From positions 89,369-153,368 of the forward strand of contig BCIM01000002.1 in NCBI GenBank assembly GCA_039545315.1: DNA of 64,000 nt, in the 5' to 3' direction. Both the position numbers and the translations under genes were made by a program. This stretch comes from Kondoa malvinella. Lineage: Eukaryota > Basidiomycota > Agaricostilbomycetes > Agaricostilbales > Kondoaceae. The notes beneath the pieces were generated by a model, which saw only the letters and a list, made by a program, of their open reading frames with translations, had not been told where the DNA came from and did no database searches. Shown here piece by piece: positions 1 through 10,181 of this stretch. The first letter of the stretch is position 1. Each line of letters starts with the position of its first letter.

Positions 1-695
1 CAGAACAGCGTACCATGTGCCGTAAGACTACGTGCAGGTGATCTATCAGGGAGTTCCTTACCGGACGGAAAGAACGCTCGCCTATATCTGGCATGTAGCG
101 GTCTATCTGTTTATTCTTATCCATACAAGCTTTATAAGCTTGGATAGTGTCAGGGTGGCAACATTCGGAGGAGCATCCGTCTAGAAGAGCATTACAAATT
201 TGGATCGGATGAAGTATTTACCCGCCCACCTTATCTCCGGATGGTGTAGAACTTGACAGCCGGTCAAGTTACAAAACTTGACACCTCCTTTGCCCCTCGT
301 GTGCTTTCGAAAACATGTTGACGCTATCCCCTGTGACGTCTTTTCATTCCTTTCGGCCACTCCCACAGCATCAATGTGCTCTACCTCCCAACAAATGCTG
401 TCATATTTACCCTACAAATAGACTCACGGCTGCTTTGCCCTCTATCGCTGCTGTCATCTGAGAAAACTTTGCTCGTGATCTTCCATTGCCAACGCAGGGC
501 TCTATAGCTCTTCAGAATGTCTGCTATCGCTGTATTGCTGCGGCCCAAGTCGTATGCCAAGAAATGCTCTTTGCGCCTTTCCTTTTGCCCAATGAATCGA
601 CAAATTACCCAAACGATTTGGCATATGCGCTCGCTCTCACAAGGTCACGCTTGAACAGTGAAGGCTTCTTTTCATTCCCTTTTTGATCAAGCGAC
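1..695. other. Intergenic stretch left of the tyrosine recombinase
   Basis: I see no convincing coding exon here. The stretch contains a perfect short palindrome (listed separately) and would hold the upstream region of the recombinase gene that begins at 696. If that gene belongs to a mobile element, one boundary could lie in this stretch or beyond the window edge, but I see no terminal repeat or target-site duplication that proves it. Confidence 0.4.
126..142. repeat. Perfect inverted repeat, 7-bp arms
   Basis: CAAGCTT and its reverse complement AAGCTTG are separated by TAT. The arms can be extended by TATCC/GGATA if a small bulge is allowed. It lies about 550 bp before the tyrosine recombinase start. 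A role as a recombination or regulatory site is only a guess. Confidence 0.4.
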
Positions 696-3600
696 ATGTC
701 TGCTTCTACCAGCGGATTAGTGCAGCCACATCAAGCCAGCAAGCGAAAGACAGTGTTCAGTGGCACTGCCGCACCTAAAGGTCGCTGGGCCAAGGCAACA
801 GCGAAACGCATTGCCGAAGATCCGCAAGCAGAGCAACGAGCACGAAATCAAGCTGAACAAACAATCACCAACTTTGAGCGAGNGGATGGTTTCTCGAAGC
901 GCAAATTCCATAACCTCATCAAAGAGAAATGGGCGGTGCACGTAGAAGCCTACATCACACTGGAACAGGCCGCTGGACGATTTGAAGTCTCTATGGATTC
1001 GGAGCAATACATGTGGTTCAAGTCGACCATATTGCTTCTGGGTCCTACTTTCGCCGACTTCGTAGTGACTGCCCTCTTTTCGTAGCCGAATCCCTATCTT
1101 ATGCTTATACGATAGGCACGTCATACCGTCGGTGTCGCTTCTGATGGCAAAATTCGCTCGTTAACACTCACCGCCTCAATCGAAGCCTTCGCAGCCTTAT
1201 GTACCAAGTATGCTCAACTTCCAGATGGCTCCTCAATTCGATCAGCAATCCTTTCCGAAAAGATCAGCGATTCGAACGCTCGCCGTAGTGATGGGGCTTT
1301 CACTGGTGACCGAACTTTCTTTGATTTGCTGGCCGATTCTGTCACGGCTAGTGAGCTATCAACATCTTCTCATTCTTCGATGCTGATGCTCTGGGCAGCC
1401 ATCATTCAACACACTCTTCACCGCGCACCCTCCGAGAAGCTCTTCTACGGACTGAACGAGATCAAGCTCTTTACAGACTATCATCTACAAGTTGCTATCG
1501 CGAATCCGTCTACGCGTGCTTGCGGTCTTCAGTCTATCATGGTAGTACTTATGGCCTATATGACCGGTCTACGTGCGGGTGCAATGGGGTACAGTAATGT
1601 TGAGTACAAGGAAGCCGGCAAGGTATCCCAAGCTTTCGCTCAGCACTAAGAGTATGCTGAGACGTGTCTGTTCTCTCTCCAGTTTATGAAGATCAAACAC
1701 CTTTCTCTCTTTCGACCCAAGCAAGGAGCCCTGTCGCTCAAGATCTGCGCCGAAAACTTGAAAGTAAGCTGACATCTGGTTATTGGTCCACTGAATGCTG
1801 ATTGCGTTTGTGCTAAAGTGCTACAATGGCATCAACGACGTGTACAAGGCCCTCACTTTCACCCTTCTGCCGGTCGCATTCGCTCAAAATGTTATTTTCG
1901 ACATATCTCTTATCGTTGGCTTGGTGCTCATGTCGCGCGGCTATTTGAAAGGCATCAGCGTGCGTTGTTTGCACACTACTTGACCAAACTTTCATGATCT
2001 GATGACTGTTCGCACAGACGGTAGAGGAATTGCTCAATGGCGACTCTGCAGAGATCGAAATCGATGACGGATGCAACGGAGAATCACCTCTGTAAGCGAC
2101 TTTGCTCTGTCCTGGATGCAACNCAAGGCTGATGTACCAATCTTCAGGTTTCGTACGTTCGGCCCGGGAGGTCGAGAAATCAAGGGGAGCGCGGAACCGG
2201 CCAGTAGTCAAAAATTGGCAGTCGGCGTCTCCGAGCGTTTCTTTCAAGTCGGTTTGAAAGGAGCTGGCATCCATCCAATCCGCCATGCTGTTGGCGATTT
2301 TGTCAGTCTCTCTCTAATTCTCCGTATCCTCAAGCTCATGCATGTCTGGCACAGGCTGTCGCTGCAAGAGGTATCACCTTCGCGCAAGCTTTACTCGGAC
2401 ATACGGAAGCCGATACCACGGCAAGCACCCACTACTCAACGAACATGCGGCACGAAGATCTTGTGGGTATGATGACTGGCGAATCCGAAGAAGTGCGATC
2501 TAACGCTCGGCTGGTGCGTGCTTTCTTTTCCCCGGCTGATTTGTCTGAGTCGCCCTGTAGCAAGAAAGAACCTCCCTCGCTCTATTTAACGCGCCAGCAA
2601 CTCTGGTCCTAGCGAATGCGATTACGGCAGATGCGAGAGCAAAAGAGGCAGACGTAAATGGCTCGGACAGTGATGGAGCAGGAGGTGAAAAGAAGAAGCA
2701 GAAAAAATCAAAAGACACGCTGAATGCGGAAGAGAAACAAACAGCTCTGGTAGGTCTTTAGCGAATAGATTCGACCGCGTGGTGATGTATGAGATAGGCT
2801 GAAGACGATGCTTTTCAAGCCATACACGCTGATGTCGATTCTGCGCTCGATCTAGTAAACGATAAACTGGATGAAGCTGAAAGTTCAATCAGCAGAAGCA
2901 CACCTCAGAAGTACCGCCTCAAAGCAATTGGCGGAGCAGAAGAAGACGGCTACGAGGAAAGGAAAGCAGTATGTCTGTCGGTCCATTGAATCGACTGCGA
3001 TTAATGTCCTATCAGCTACTTGACGATTTTGAAGACAAGCTCAAGACCGAGAAGAAGATCAGATCCGCAGCCTTCAAGCGATTACGACGCACCAGAAAGT
3101 CAGCAACGAATAAGGCGGTAGCCACACCAGACAACAACAAGTCAATCACTACAACAGAGTCAAGGCGCGAGGCAATCGATCAGTTAGAAGGCGGATCTCG
3201 ACTGGTTTCTGGGCTTTTGGGTATCGACAAGCATGGCAAAATACAGAAGACCTTTACCGCATCCGTCGAGAAAAGTGGGAAGACAGCCGCTGGTCAAGAA
3301 AGCTTTACTACTAATTCTCTTGTGGAAGCTGAAGATGTTTTCGATCCCTCTGGCGCTGATGTTGACGTCGATGAAGATGGCACTTTGCACATGGGCATTG
3401 ATGAGTCGGGAGGCTCTGCGGCTCCTGAGATGAGTGCGAACGATGCCCGCATGGGTCTGGGCGAGCTTTTGACTAGCAACACGGACGTGAGCTTGCTTTG
3501 TTCTGTTCTTCTTCTGCTTGCTTATCCTCTGCAGTGGCCAAAAGGGTGTCCGGTCCAAGGCTGCAAAAACAACACGCAGTTCAAAGGGCCAGGCGCTATG

Positions 3601-4381
3601 TCTTATCACTACAACCGTGTACATGGGCCTAAATCAGCTGACCAAGAAAACGAGCCAAGCGCTGCACCAAAAAGAAAGAAGCGAGTCGTCAGGAAAAAGC
3701 GCGCCAAACCTGTCAACGTCGTGTATGGGACTGACGAAGAAGAGAACGATATGCCTGACGAGTCAGTCCTTGTCTCTTTGCCTGTGACTGCACTGACGTG
3801 AGTTCATTAGGCTGGTCAAACCACCGGTGTCTGCAGAGTTCGTAGCGTCGAGGTACATCGCCCTTATGTCTATGTCGTCGCTATCTTGCTGNTATTCAAG
3901 CAGTGACATCGAGATGGACGGGCCAAAGTCTGCTACCTTCAATGTTGTGTCTGGTTTTGCAGCTCTTACCAGGTTTGTCCCTCTATGTGTTATTTTGTGT
4001 GTTCTGATTGCGTTAGTAGTCATCGAACCGTTCTCCAAATCGCTTCTCCCCAGCGACCCAGACCTACTCGATCTGTGCCTCTGTGAGCACCAGTCTTTCG
4101 CTTCTCTTGCATTAGCTGACGAAGCGGCAGCTTCAATGCAGAAGAGTCCGAATCTGCTAGCTCAGCTTTTGAAGATGACGAAAGGCGAGTTCGCGTATCG
4201 GCATTCACTTGGGCTAGCTTTGATGCGTCAGACAGACCCTCAGTCCCGAAGAAGCGAAGAGCTCAGTCTGACAGAAGGTAACGTCAACTTGTCATCTGCA
4301 AGACGCGAAGCTGAGCTATTGTATAGAGCGAAAGAAAAGATGCGAGCAGTAGAAGACGAAGAGGAGGAGGATGACTCATGA
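696..4381 (+). CDS. DUF3435-like tyrosine recombinase, multi-exon, with C2H2-like finger
   Basis: A DNA strand-transfer enzyme of the fungal DUF3435/tyrosine-recombinase type is encoded in roughly ten exons. The catalytic set is visible in order: the first Arg in 'YMTGLRAGAMG' (about 1557-1590), 'HPIRH' (HxxR, about 2268-2285), 'LLGH' and then the candidate nucleophile in 'STHYSTNM' (about 2390-2450). A lysine-rich linker follows. A C2H2-like finger reads C-x4-C, then two His near 'HYNRVHG' (about 3545-3630), followed by a basic segment. Introns begin at about 1063, 1622, 2286 and 2514. Three unresolved bases (883, 2123, 3892) lie inside it, perhaps because near-identical copies were collapsed in assembly. 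The 3' end is uncertain; I stop at the last long frame. Such enzymes mobilise Crypton- and Starship-like elements, but no element ends are proven here. Confidence 0.7.
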
Positions 4382-4711
4382 TCGCATTGGAGTGTTCTCA
4401 AGCGATACGGAAAGTCAATAGGTCGAGAAGAATGGGAATGCGTTATCGTCATTGTACGAGCTAAATCCTTGCGCTGCTGCAATGCAACAGGCAGTAGGTT
4501 CTCAAGCATGTGCTCATTGCTGTTTAAAGGCGTCTACTTGGCGCCCATAAGCCTCTCTGCACAGGTTGTCTCATCCCCATCACCACGAGGACATTGATAA
4601 TGACGTGGTGAGTGCTGAGATCTCCGTCCTCCTAGACCAAGTCGAGAACGCAAGAGCACATGGCTCGTCCAGGAACAAAAAGGGATGGGCAAGGGACGAA
4701 CAGGGCAAAAA

Positions 4712-4801
4712 TGATCACTATGAGGGTTGAACTCATGACATCCGCATTACTGATACGATCATGTATTAGTACGGCACTCTAACCAACTGAGTTAAGCGAC
4801 C
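4712..4801 (-). tRNA. tRNA-Ile (anticodon AAU) with 16-nt intron
   Basis: Read on the minus strand, the sequence folds as a complete cloverleaf. The acceptor is GGTCGCT paired with AGTGATC (two G-T pairs) plus discriminator A. The anticodon stem is CCGTA/TGCGG. The T arm is ATGAG-TTCAACC-CTCAT. The anticodon loop is interrupted after position 37, the canonical place, by a 16-nt intron at 4748-4763. Removing it gives the loop CTAATAA with anticodon AAT (plus-strand ATT at 4765-4767). The B-box TTCAACC is good. It sits just downstream of the recombinase gene, on the opposite strand. Confidence 0.9.
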
Positions 4802-4888
4802 AGGTTTGATGAGATCTTTACGTCCGCGTGTGCTTACATGTACGGAGCCAATTGGCATGACAACGGCCGCACGGCAAGCCGTGAATGA

Positions 4889-5191
4889 GATGACCTGGCA
4901 CGAGAAAACATCAAGGCGAAAGCAAAGAAAAGAGAAGAGCCTCACGAGATCGCCTCGCGAACATGCGAATTCTATGATGAAGTAGAAACGGCGCACCACC
5001 TCTTTGTAGAACGTAAACACTTTGATACCAGGAGTAAGACCAGCAAAGCGATCAAGCAATTCACGGAAAAAGAAAAAGAAAAAAAGATTAAAAAAGCAGA
5101 AGACGACCAAGAACAGGCTCTAACAGAGCATCAGCTCGAACTGCTGCATTACACCGCTGCACAGATACTCAAGGTTCTGTTCCTAGAATGA
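4889..5191 (+). pseudogene. Decayed fragment resembling a LINE-type polyprotein C terminus
   Basis: One open stretch of about 100 codons carries 'CEFYDEVETAHHLFVERKHF'. This resembles the zinc-knuckle segment found at the C terminus of many non-LTR retrotransposon polyproteins (C..C..E.ET..HLL..C). Here the second Cys is Tyr and the last Cys is Arg, so the knuckle is degenerate. A lysine-rich run follows and the frame ends at a stop. A stop (4886-4888) lies immediately upstream and no reverse-transcriptase domain is visible. I read it as a decayed retroelement fragment; the match is by pattern only. Confidence 0.4.
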
Positions 5192-5659
5192 CTAGAATGA
5201 TGACAAATGCAGGTCGTGAATGGGCTTTACACCTTTGACGGATCACATCTTCGATCAGCGAGTCAAAATTGGGCAAGACAAATCAGTGAGACGCTTGCAT
5301 ATTAGCTGGCATTACGCAGCAGTGCGCTTCGCCGGATATTTTTAGGGAGCAAGACAAGAGAAAATGGAAAGCAGCAGACGAGATTTGAAAACGGCACAGA
5401 GAAACATGATAGACAGTGGGCGCAAGGGTAGAGCAGTAATTGGGCCGGGGTGGGATGTACGAAAGCTTCTACCAATATGCATGAAGCTATGCCAATCGAG
5501 AATATCGTTAATCGTTCTTAATACTTGGACACATGAGCAGCAGGGTGACAAACACATTGGTAGACATCAGAGTGAACTAGTGTATGCTGTACCTCATCAA
5601 TTCGGCGCATAAGAGGTAACGGAGGGGTTCAAGCAGTTTGAGTTGCATCAACAGAAAGC
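5192..5659. other. Stretch with no recognised gene
   Basis: An 82-codon open frame on the plus strand (about 5364-5612) has no recognisable motif, and nothing else here looks coding. It may be decayed repeat sequence continuing from the LINE-like fragment to its left. Confidence 0.3.
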
Positions 5660-6493
5660 TCAGGAGTCTGTATCATCACCAGCTTGGAACCTACCGTATA
5701 GCATGCGAATGACATATCTTTGGCAACGAGACCATTTTAGATGCACATAGAGACGAGAAAGGATCGTCGGTGCAGAGGAGAATCTGAGAAGTCGCGAGGC
5801 TTTTATAGACTTCACAAGGCGAGCGCAAAGCAGAGAAGCAGAGCATAGATTGACATAGATGCAAACTGATGGATAGCATGAGAGAATGAACGTTTCCGAT
5901 AAGATTATTTCGCCCTCAAATACGGGCGGTTCGAAACCCAAATTGTCGAGATGACGAACAAGAGCAGTCACCACCAGAGATAATCGTGGCGACCAAAGAG
6001 ACGTGACATCGCTAACGCTAGGCTTGCTGAAAACATCGATTCCAGGCTGTGGTGCATGAGGCTCTTCATTCAAGTTCGGTGTGACGAGCAATGTCACTTG
6101 CTTCATTGCGAATGCCAGGATTTGCGCTTCGAGCAAGCAACTGCGAGGAAAGGATTGTAGTTGACTAGAGTGCCATCAACAGACGTCAGTGATATCGCAC
6201 GACTTGGCCATTCGAGGTCGAGCAAGGTCTTCCCAATTCCATCGCTTTTAAGCATCACGGACAGACGCAGAAGAAGCAGCGCATTCCTATTTTCGCTGCC
6301 CTCAATCCCTTCTGTACAATAGCAGGGGAAGAAGAGATTCCAGATTGAGAACGTCTTGTCTTCATACGGATTCGAGTGATTTGGCCTAGAGTCACGCGCT
6401 AGGCAGCAGCGCTATGTACAGGAGAGTGTCAAGACCTCTCGCACTGAAGCGGTGACCTTTGGCTCTCAAAGACTGGCCAGCTTGATTCGCCAT
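5660..6493 (-). CDS. Hypothetical protein, unrecognised
   Basis: I do not recognise this protein. A coherent minus-strand model starts at the ATG at 6493-6491 ('MANQAGQSLRAKGHRF'). It splices over a very short putative intron (34 nt, ending at about 6395), continues through 'FSIWNLFFPCYC' and 'LLLRLSVMLKSDGIGKTLL', crosses a second intron near 6142-6190, and runs into 'VTLLVTPNLNEEPHAPQPG' and 'HLDNLGFEPPVFEGEI'. The last 250 bp are uncertain because the frame becomes low-complexity hydrophobic and may be intronic. The start codon lies only 13 bp from the plus-strand ATG at 6507, so one of the two starts may be wrong. No signal peptide, membrane segment or catalytic motif stands out. Confidence 0.35.
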
Positions 6494-6506
6494 CCTTTGA
6501 CAAGCC

Positions 6507-7745
6507 ATGGCTTCAGAGTCGCTCGCAATTGTTGGTCCACACCTCTGCTTTCACCTGCGAGATATAATCAGCATGTTCAGTAACGGTGACTGGCGCAAAC
6601 GGATTGATCGCTGCGCATGTCTGCAATACCATTCTAGCAAGCGGACACAATGTCAGAGGAACAGTCCGCAATTGGTCAGACAACGCATGGCTGCAGCACC
6701 ACTTTGACTCGATATATGGACCAGGACGCTTTGAATTAGTTGAAGTACAGAACTTGGCTGTTCAAGCCTGTCTGAATGAAGCGATACGAGGTTCGTCGAC
6801 ATAAGCCAATGCATCTATTCCAGCGCTGATTATTGGCATCAGGCTGCACCGGCTTCGCCAGTATAGCTGGAGATGTTTCCTTTGGCAACGACCCAGATCT
6901 AGTCATTCCTTCAGCGGTTGCATCAGTCCGAATCGCTTTGAAAGCATGCCAGCAAGAGTCATCCTCTGGCAGATTCAGCTCTTTTGTCTTTCTATCCTCA
7001 TCTCATGCAGCTCGAACGCGTAAAGACAATGTTCCCGTGACTTTGGATGCCAGGTCTTGGAACGATGAAGCGATAGCCAAAGTTCAAGCCATGTCGCAAC
7101 AATCCGCTTCCACACAAGCTTGCGAATCGAACTACGCTGGAATGGGTATCACGATATATAGCGCCGCGAAAGCCTTGTCAGAAAAAGAGATATGGTAATA
7201 TAGCAAAGCCAATACTGAACGGGGATTCAAGATTGTTTCGATTGTGCCAAACTTCAACATAGGTGCACCTCTACACAAGAAGCAAGTAGAACAGCCTGGA
7301 ACACCTGTTCGGTTCATGCAGAGGCAATTTGGTGGCTTGTTGCAAGGAGATATGGACGTCATGGACACTATAATCCCTGCTCGTAGGATGCGCATTCTGT
7401 CGAACCAACATCTAGATCTGAGCCATTATACACAGAGCGCTGTTGTCCTGTGACGGATACCGGTCTTTTGGTAGCTGCGGCTCTAAGCGATCCATCAATC
7501 AAAGACGAACGGATACTCGCCATGGCAGAACCCTTCAATAGCACACGTTTCATCGAGATTCTAGGCAAGATCCGACCTGAAAAGAAGCTTCTTTTGCCTG
7601 CTATACGACTGGACGCGCCGCAGGATCTCACGGAAGTAGATTGCGCAAGGGCCAAGGAGATATTGAGAAAATGCAAAGGAGGGACTGAGGATTTCGAGAG
7701 TTTGGAAACTGCTCTGCGAGAGTTTCTTGATGCTTGTGGTCTGTG
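6507..7745 (+). pseudogene. NAD(P)-dependent epimerase/reductase (extended SDR) with in-frame stop
   Basis: This gene matches fungal NAD-dependent epimerase/dihydroflavonol-4-reductase-like enzymes, which reduce carbonyl substrates with NADPH. After splicing, the N terminus reads 'VTVTGANGLIAAHV', the Rossmann TGxxGxxA-like nucleotide-binding loop. 'FVFLSSSHA' supplies the Ser, and 'YSAAKALSEKEIW' the active-site YxxxK. The substrate half continues with 'IVPNFNIGAP', and the C terminus has 'SDPSIKDERILAMAEPFN'. Introns lie near 6535-6583, 6791-6840 and 7382-7431. A TAA stop at 7196-7198 falls exactly where relatives have one residue after the Trp, and the frame continues cleanly on both sides. 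Either the gene is recently inactivated or this is a base error. The last CDS codons are at about 7740. Confidence 0.6.
7196..7198 (+). other. In-frame TAA within the reductase gene
   Basis: The codons read TGG-TAA-TAT between the YxxxK helix and the next beta strand. A single-base change (GAA or CAA to TAA) would explain it. No intron fits: the only GT...AG pair spanning the stop without removing conserved residues would be 9 nt long. Confidence 0.7.
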
Positions 7746-8194
7746 ATCCATGATGTTTGATCAACTTGCATGAGAGATGAAGTCGCTCCCACTTCGAAAT
7801 CAAGTTCCAGCGGTCAGTGAACAATTGAGCTCTTTGTAGGACATATGATACTAGTGCTTAGCGGTTACTGTACAAGTATAATTGGCTTGGAGCTGCCTGG
7901 CGATGCTCACCAACCAGCAATATATGAGATTATGCTTCTTGCGCATCAACCGCCGCATCAAGGTGCTCTCCTCATTCGAGACTCTCATCTGGACGAGCGT
8001 AAATGTTACGGCGCAGAGCAAAGAAATCGCTATACAACGAGACGCAATAGAGGATATATGCGTCTCGAGACTTTACAAAATCAGGACTAGTCCTCGACAA
8101 GACAAGCGATACAAAATGCACATCAATGTATTCTTCAATCAGCTGCTTCTCCTTTCACGTTTGTCCTGCAATGGCTTGATCCACCACGAGCAAT
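7746..8194. other. Intergenic stretch between convergent genes
   Basis: This lies between the stop of the plus-strand reductase and the stop of the minus-strand GNAT gene. Open frames of 81 and 129 codons occur on the plus strand but carry no recognisable motif, so I do not call them. Confidence 0.35.
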
Positions 8195-9556
8195 CTATCC
8201 ACTCCTGCAAAGACGAGCTGAGCCAAGACCTGAATTGCAACGCAAAGGGCTCACCCCGAACTTTACATTGAGCTTCTCGAGCGTCACTTCATGTCTGGAA
8301 GATTTCCACAGCGTCACCACGAAGCCTTTCATCATTCTCTTGCCAAAGACGCACGTAAAGCCCGCTTTGAGAGCTCCTCTGACGGCGCCAGCATTGATTG
8401 TGTGCAAGTCTAGCTGAGGATTGAGCCATGATCCTTCAAAGAGCTGCAAACACTAACCAGCTGCTCAAAGGGTCAGGACAGATCGATCAGGAATTGAGTG
8501 GTCTCACCTATGATATACTTGATATCCTTCTTCTGCATCACTTGGTGCTTCAACAGCTTGGTGAAGAGCAGCTCTCCGACTCCACGTCTATCAATTGTCA
8601 AAGCGAGTCTGTGCCTTTGCTACAGAGACTAACCTTCTAGACAATGGCTGCATAAAAGCACAAATGTAGCCGATATGTCGAAAGCACTGATCTTCGTGGG
8701 CATACGATTCTAATACCGCATTCAAAACAAATTCGCACAGCGTGTGATAGTAGCTCACCGAAAGACACGAAGCCGACAGGAATACCCTCCATCTCAGCTA
8801 TCGAGCAGACCCATCCTTCAGCAATTAGATCTGCCAACCATTTCTCCTTCTCCTTCACATCTCTTTCTTCCATATACTCGACAGCAGAAATGGACAGAGC
8901 GATATCGTTATAAGTCGTCGTGATGAATTGACAATCCTCCAGAGTTGCTTCGCGGACTGTAACAGCAGAAGGCACAATATCCACGCTTTTGACCACTTCG
9001 AGGGTGTTGTCTTTCGGAAAGCCCATCTTCGAAATCATCTCTTGACCAGGCTGCGTGCCTATATTCCTACTCCAGAAACTGTGAGAGCATGGTCGACCTT
9101 GCTTTGTAGCGATATGTTCTAGTTGTCCTTTGAACCCGAAAGCCAAAGATCGCAAGAATGCTATAGCTGCTGTATTGCAAGTCAGAACTTGGCCTTAAGA
9201 TCCTAGTCAATCGTGATATCCTAGGACAAGAGGGATGCGCTGACTGAAGATTGTATAAAGATTCCGCTCTGTGGTCAGACTGTATTGATGATAAGGTCAA
9301 TGCAACGAGAAGAGCACAGACGAGCACAACTTACTGGTGGTCCACCAGACGATTCCAAAGAGTCGTTGCAAGGCCATTCCGTCGATACAGCCGAGCGACC
9401 ACGATGGAGACACGAGCTGTAAAGTAGCTTGTTCCGCCCTCTATTCAAATTGCTCAGCAGGTTCATAGTACAATCAAGCCTGGCGCACCATCGCCGACCG
9501 TGAACCGCTCTAGAGCGCCAAAGGCGGCATCGCCTCAGCGGTGCTTCTGATGCCAA
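8195..9556 (-). pseudogene. Double-GNAT acetyltransferase, copy 1, 5' part damaged
   Basis: The minus strand encodes remains of two GNAT (acetyl-CoA N-acyltransferase) domains of the phosphinothricin-acetyltransferase type in one transcript. From the upstream side come 'GALERFTVGDG' and 'SYFTARVSIVVARLYRRNG' (acetyl-CoA loop region of domain 1), an intron, and 'CNTAAIAFLRSLAFGFKGQL' with 'GRPCSHSFWSRN' (end of domain 1). Domain 2 starts at 'TVREATLEDCQFI', continues through 'GWVCSIAEMEGIPVGFVSFG' and 'RRGVGELLFTKLLKH' (acetyl-CoA loop), and ends with 'INAGAVRGALKAGF'. Compared with its paralogue at 11643-13192, the N-terminal beta strands of domain 1 are missing or unrecognisable, and a TGA lies directly before 'GDAAFGALER'. 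The second domain looks intact, so a shorter protein might still be made. Exact 5' end unknown. Confidence 0.6.
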
Positions 9557-10181
9557 TCAAGCTCAAATGACAGTCCAAACGAGATTCCATCGAGAGCCAT
9601 ATCTGCTATACAGACCGGTCTGGTGCGCGACGAACGAAACAAGCCCAGCCAGAAGCCAGAAACTTGCATAATCAAGTCTGCTTGACCGAAACGGATTGAC
9701 AGATATCCAGTGATAGCATGTGGCCGCGAAGCCCAGCGATGAGAGAGATTGAAAGTCGAACAGCCTCGCATTGCAAGAAATGACAGACAGCGATGTCGGA
9801 TCAACAAGAGGAAATCATAGTAGACCGAGCTGATTGGGACAGCGAGAAGAACAGGACGGGAAGATAGAAGCATCAAAGCGATTGGTAATCTTTGGTCAAC
9901 TTGTCGAGCAACCGCGAAGATTTGAGGAAGCCATTATTATACCCACGCCTGACAGCACTCTCAGCATTGGCCCGCGACTCTTGAGCAACTCTAGACGCTT
10001 CACGCAAGAGAGAATCGGAGATATCTGCGCCGGTCAAGCGTTGTGCAATAGGGCAGGAAGAGTGCAGTGTTTGGGTAGAAGCTCAGAATCGGATGTATAC
10101 GCACGACGGCGAAGCTATGATCCAGTATTGCAGTAGGCGAACTCATCTCGGAACTTATGCGTCAAGCTGACTGCCCGCGAG
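9557..10181. other. Stretch with no recognised gene
   Basis: It lies upstream of both the damaged GNAT copy (minus) and the F-box gene (plus). A 113-codon minus-strand frame (9535-9876) does not resemble the GNAT N terminus of the paralogue. It may be sequence that replaced or eroded the missing part of copy 1. Confidence 0.35.

Noticed and set aside
4560..4730. Open frame with 'HHHEDIDNDVVSAEIS' as a possible last exon of the recombinase
   Set aside because: Its stop would lie inside the tRNA-Ile gene and no clear splice joins it to the upstream exons, so I left it out of the gene model.
4766..5110. Minus-strand 114-codon frame rich in Phe
   Set aside because: Its hydrophobic runs come from reading A-rich plus-strand sequence backwards, and it overlaps the tRNA gene.
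5920..5950. GGTTCGAAACC-like sequence recalling a tRNA T arm
   Set aside because: The neighbouring bases do not form a T stem on either strand, and no acceptor or anticodon stem is present. It lies in the unrecognised minus-strand gene.
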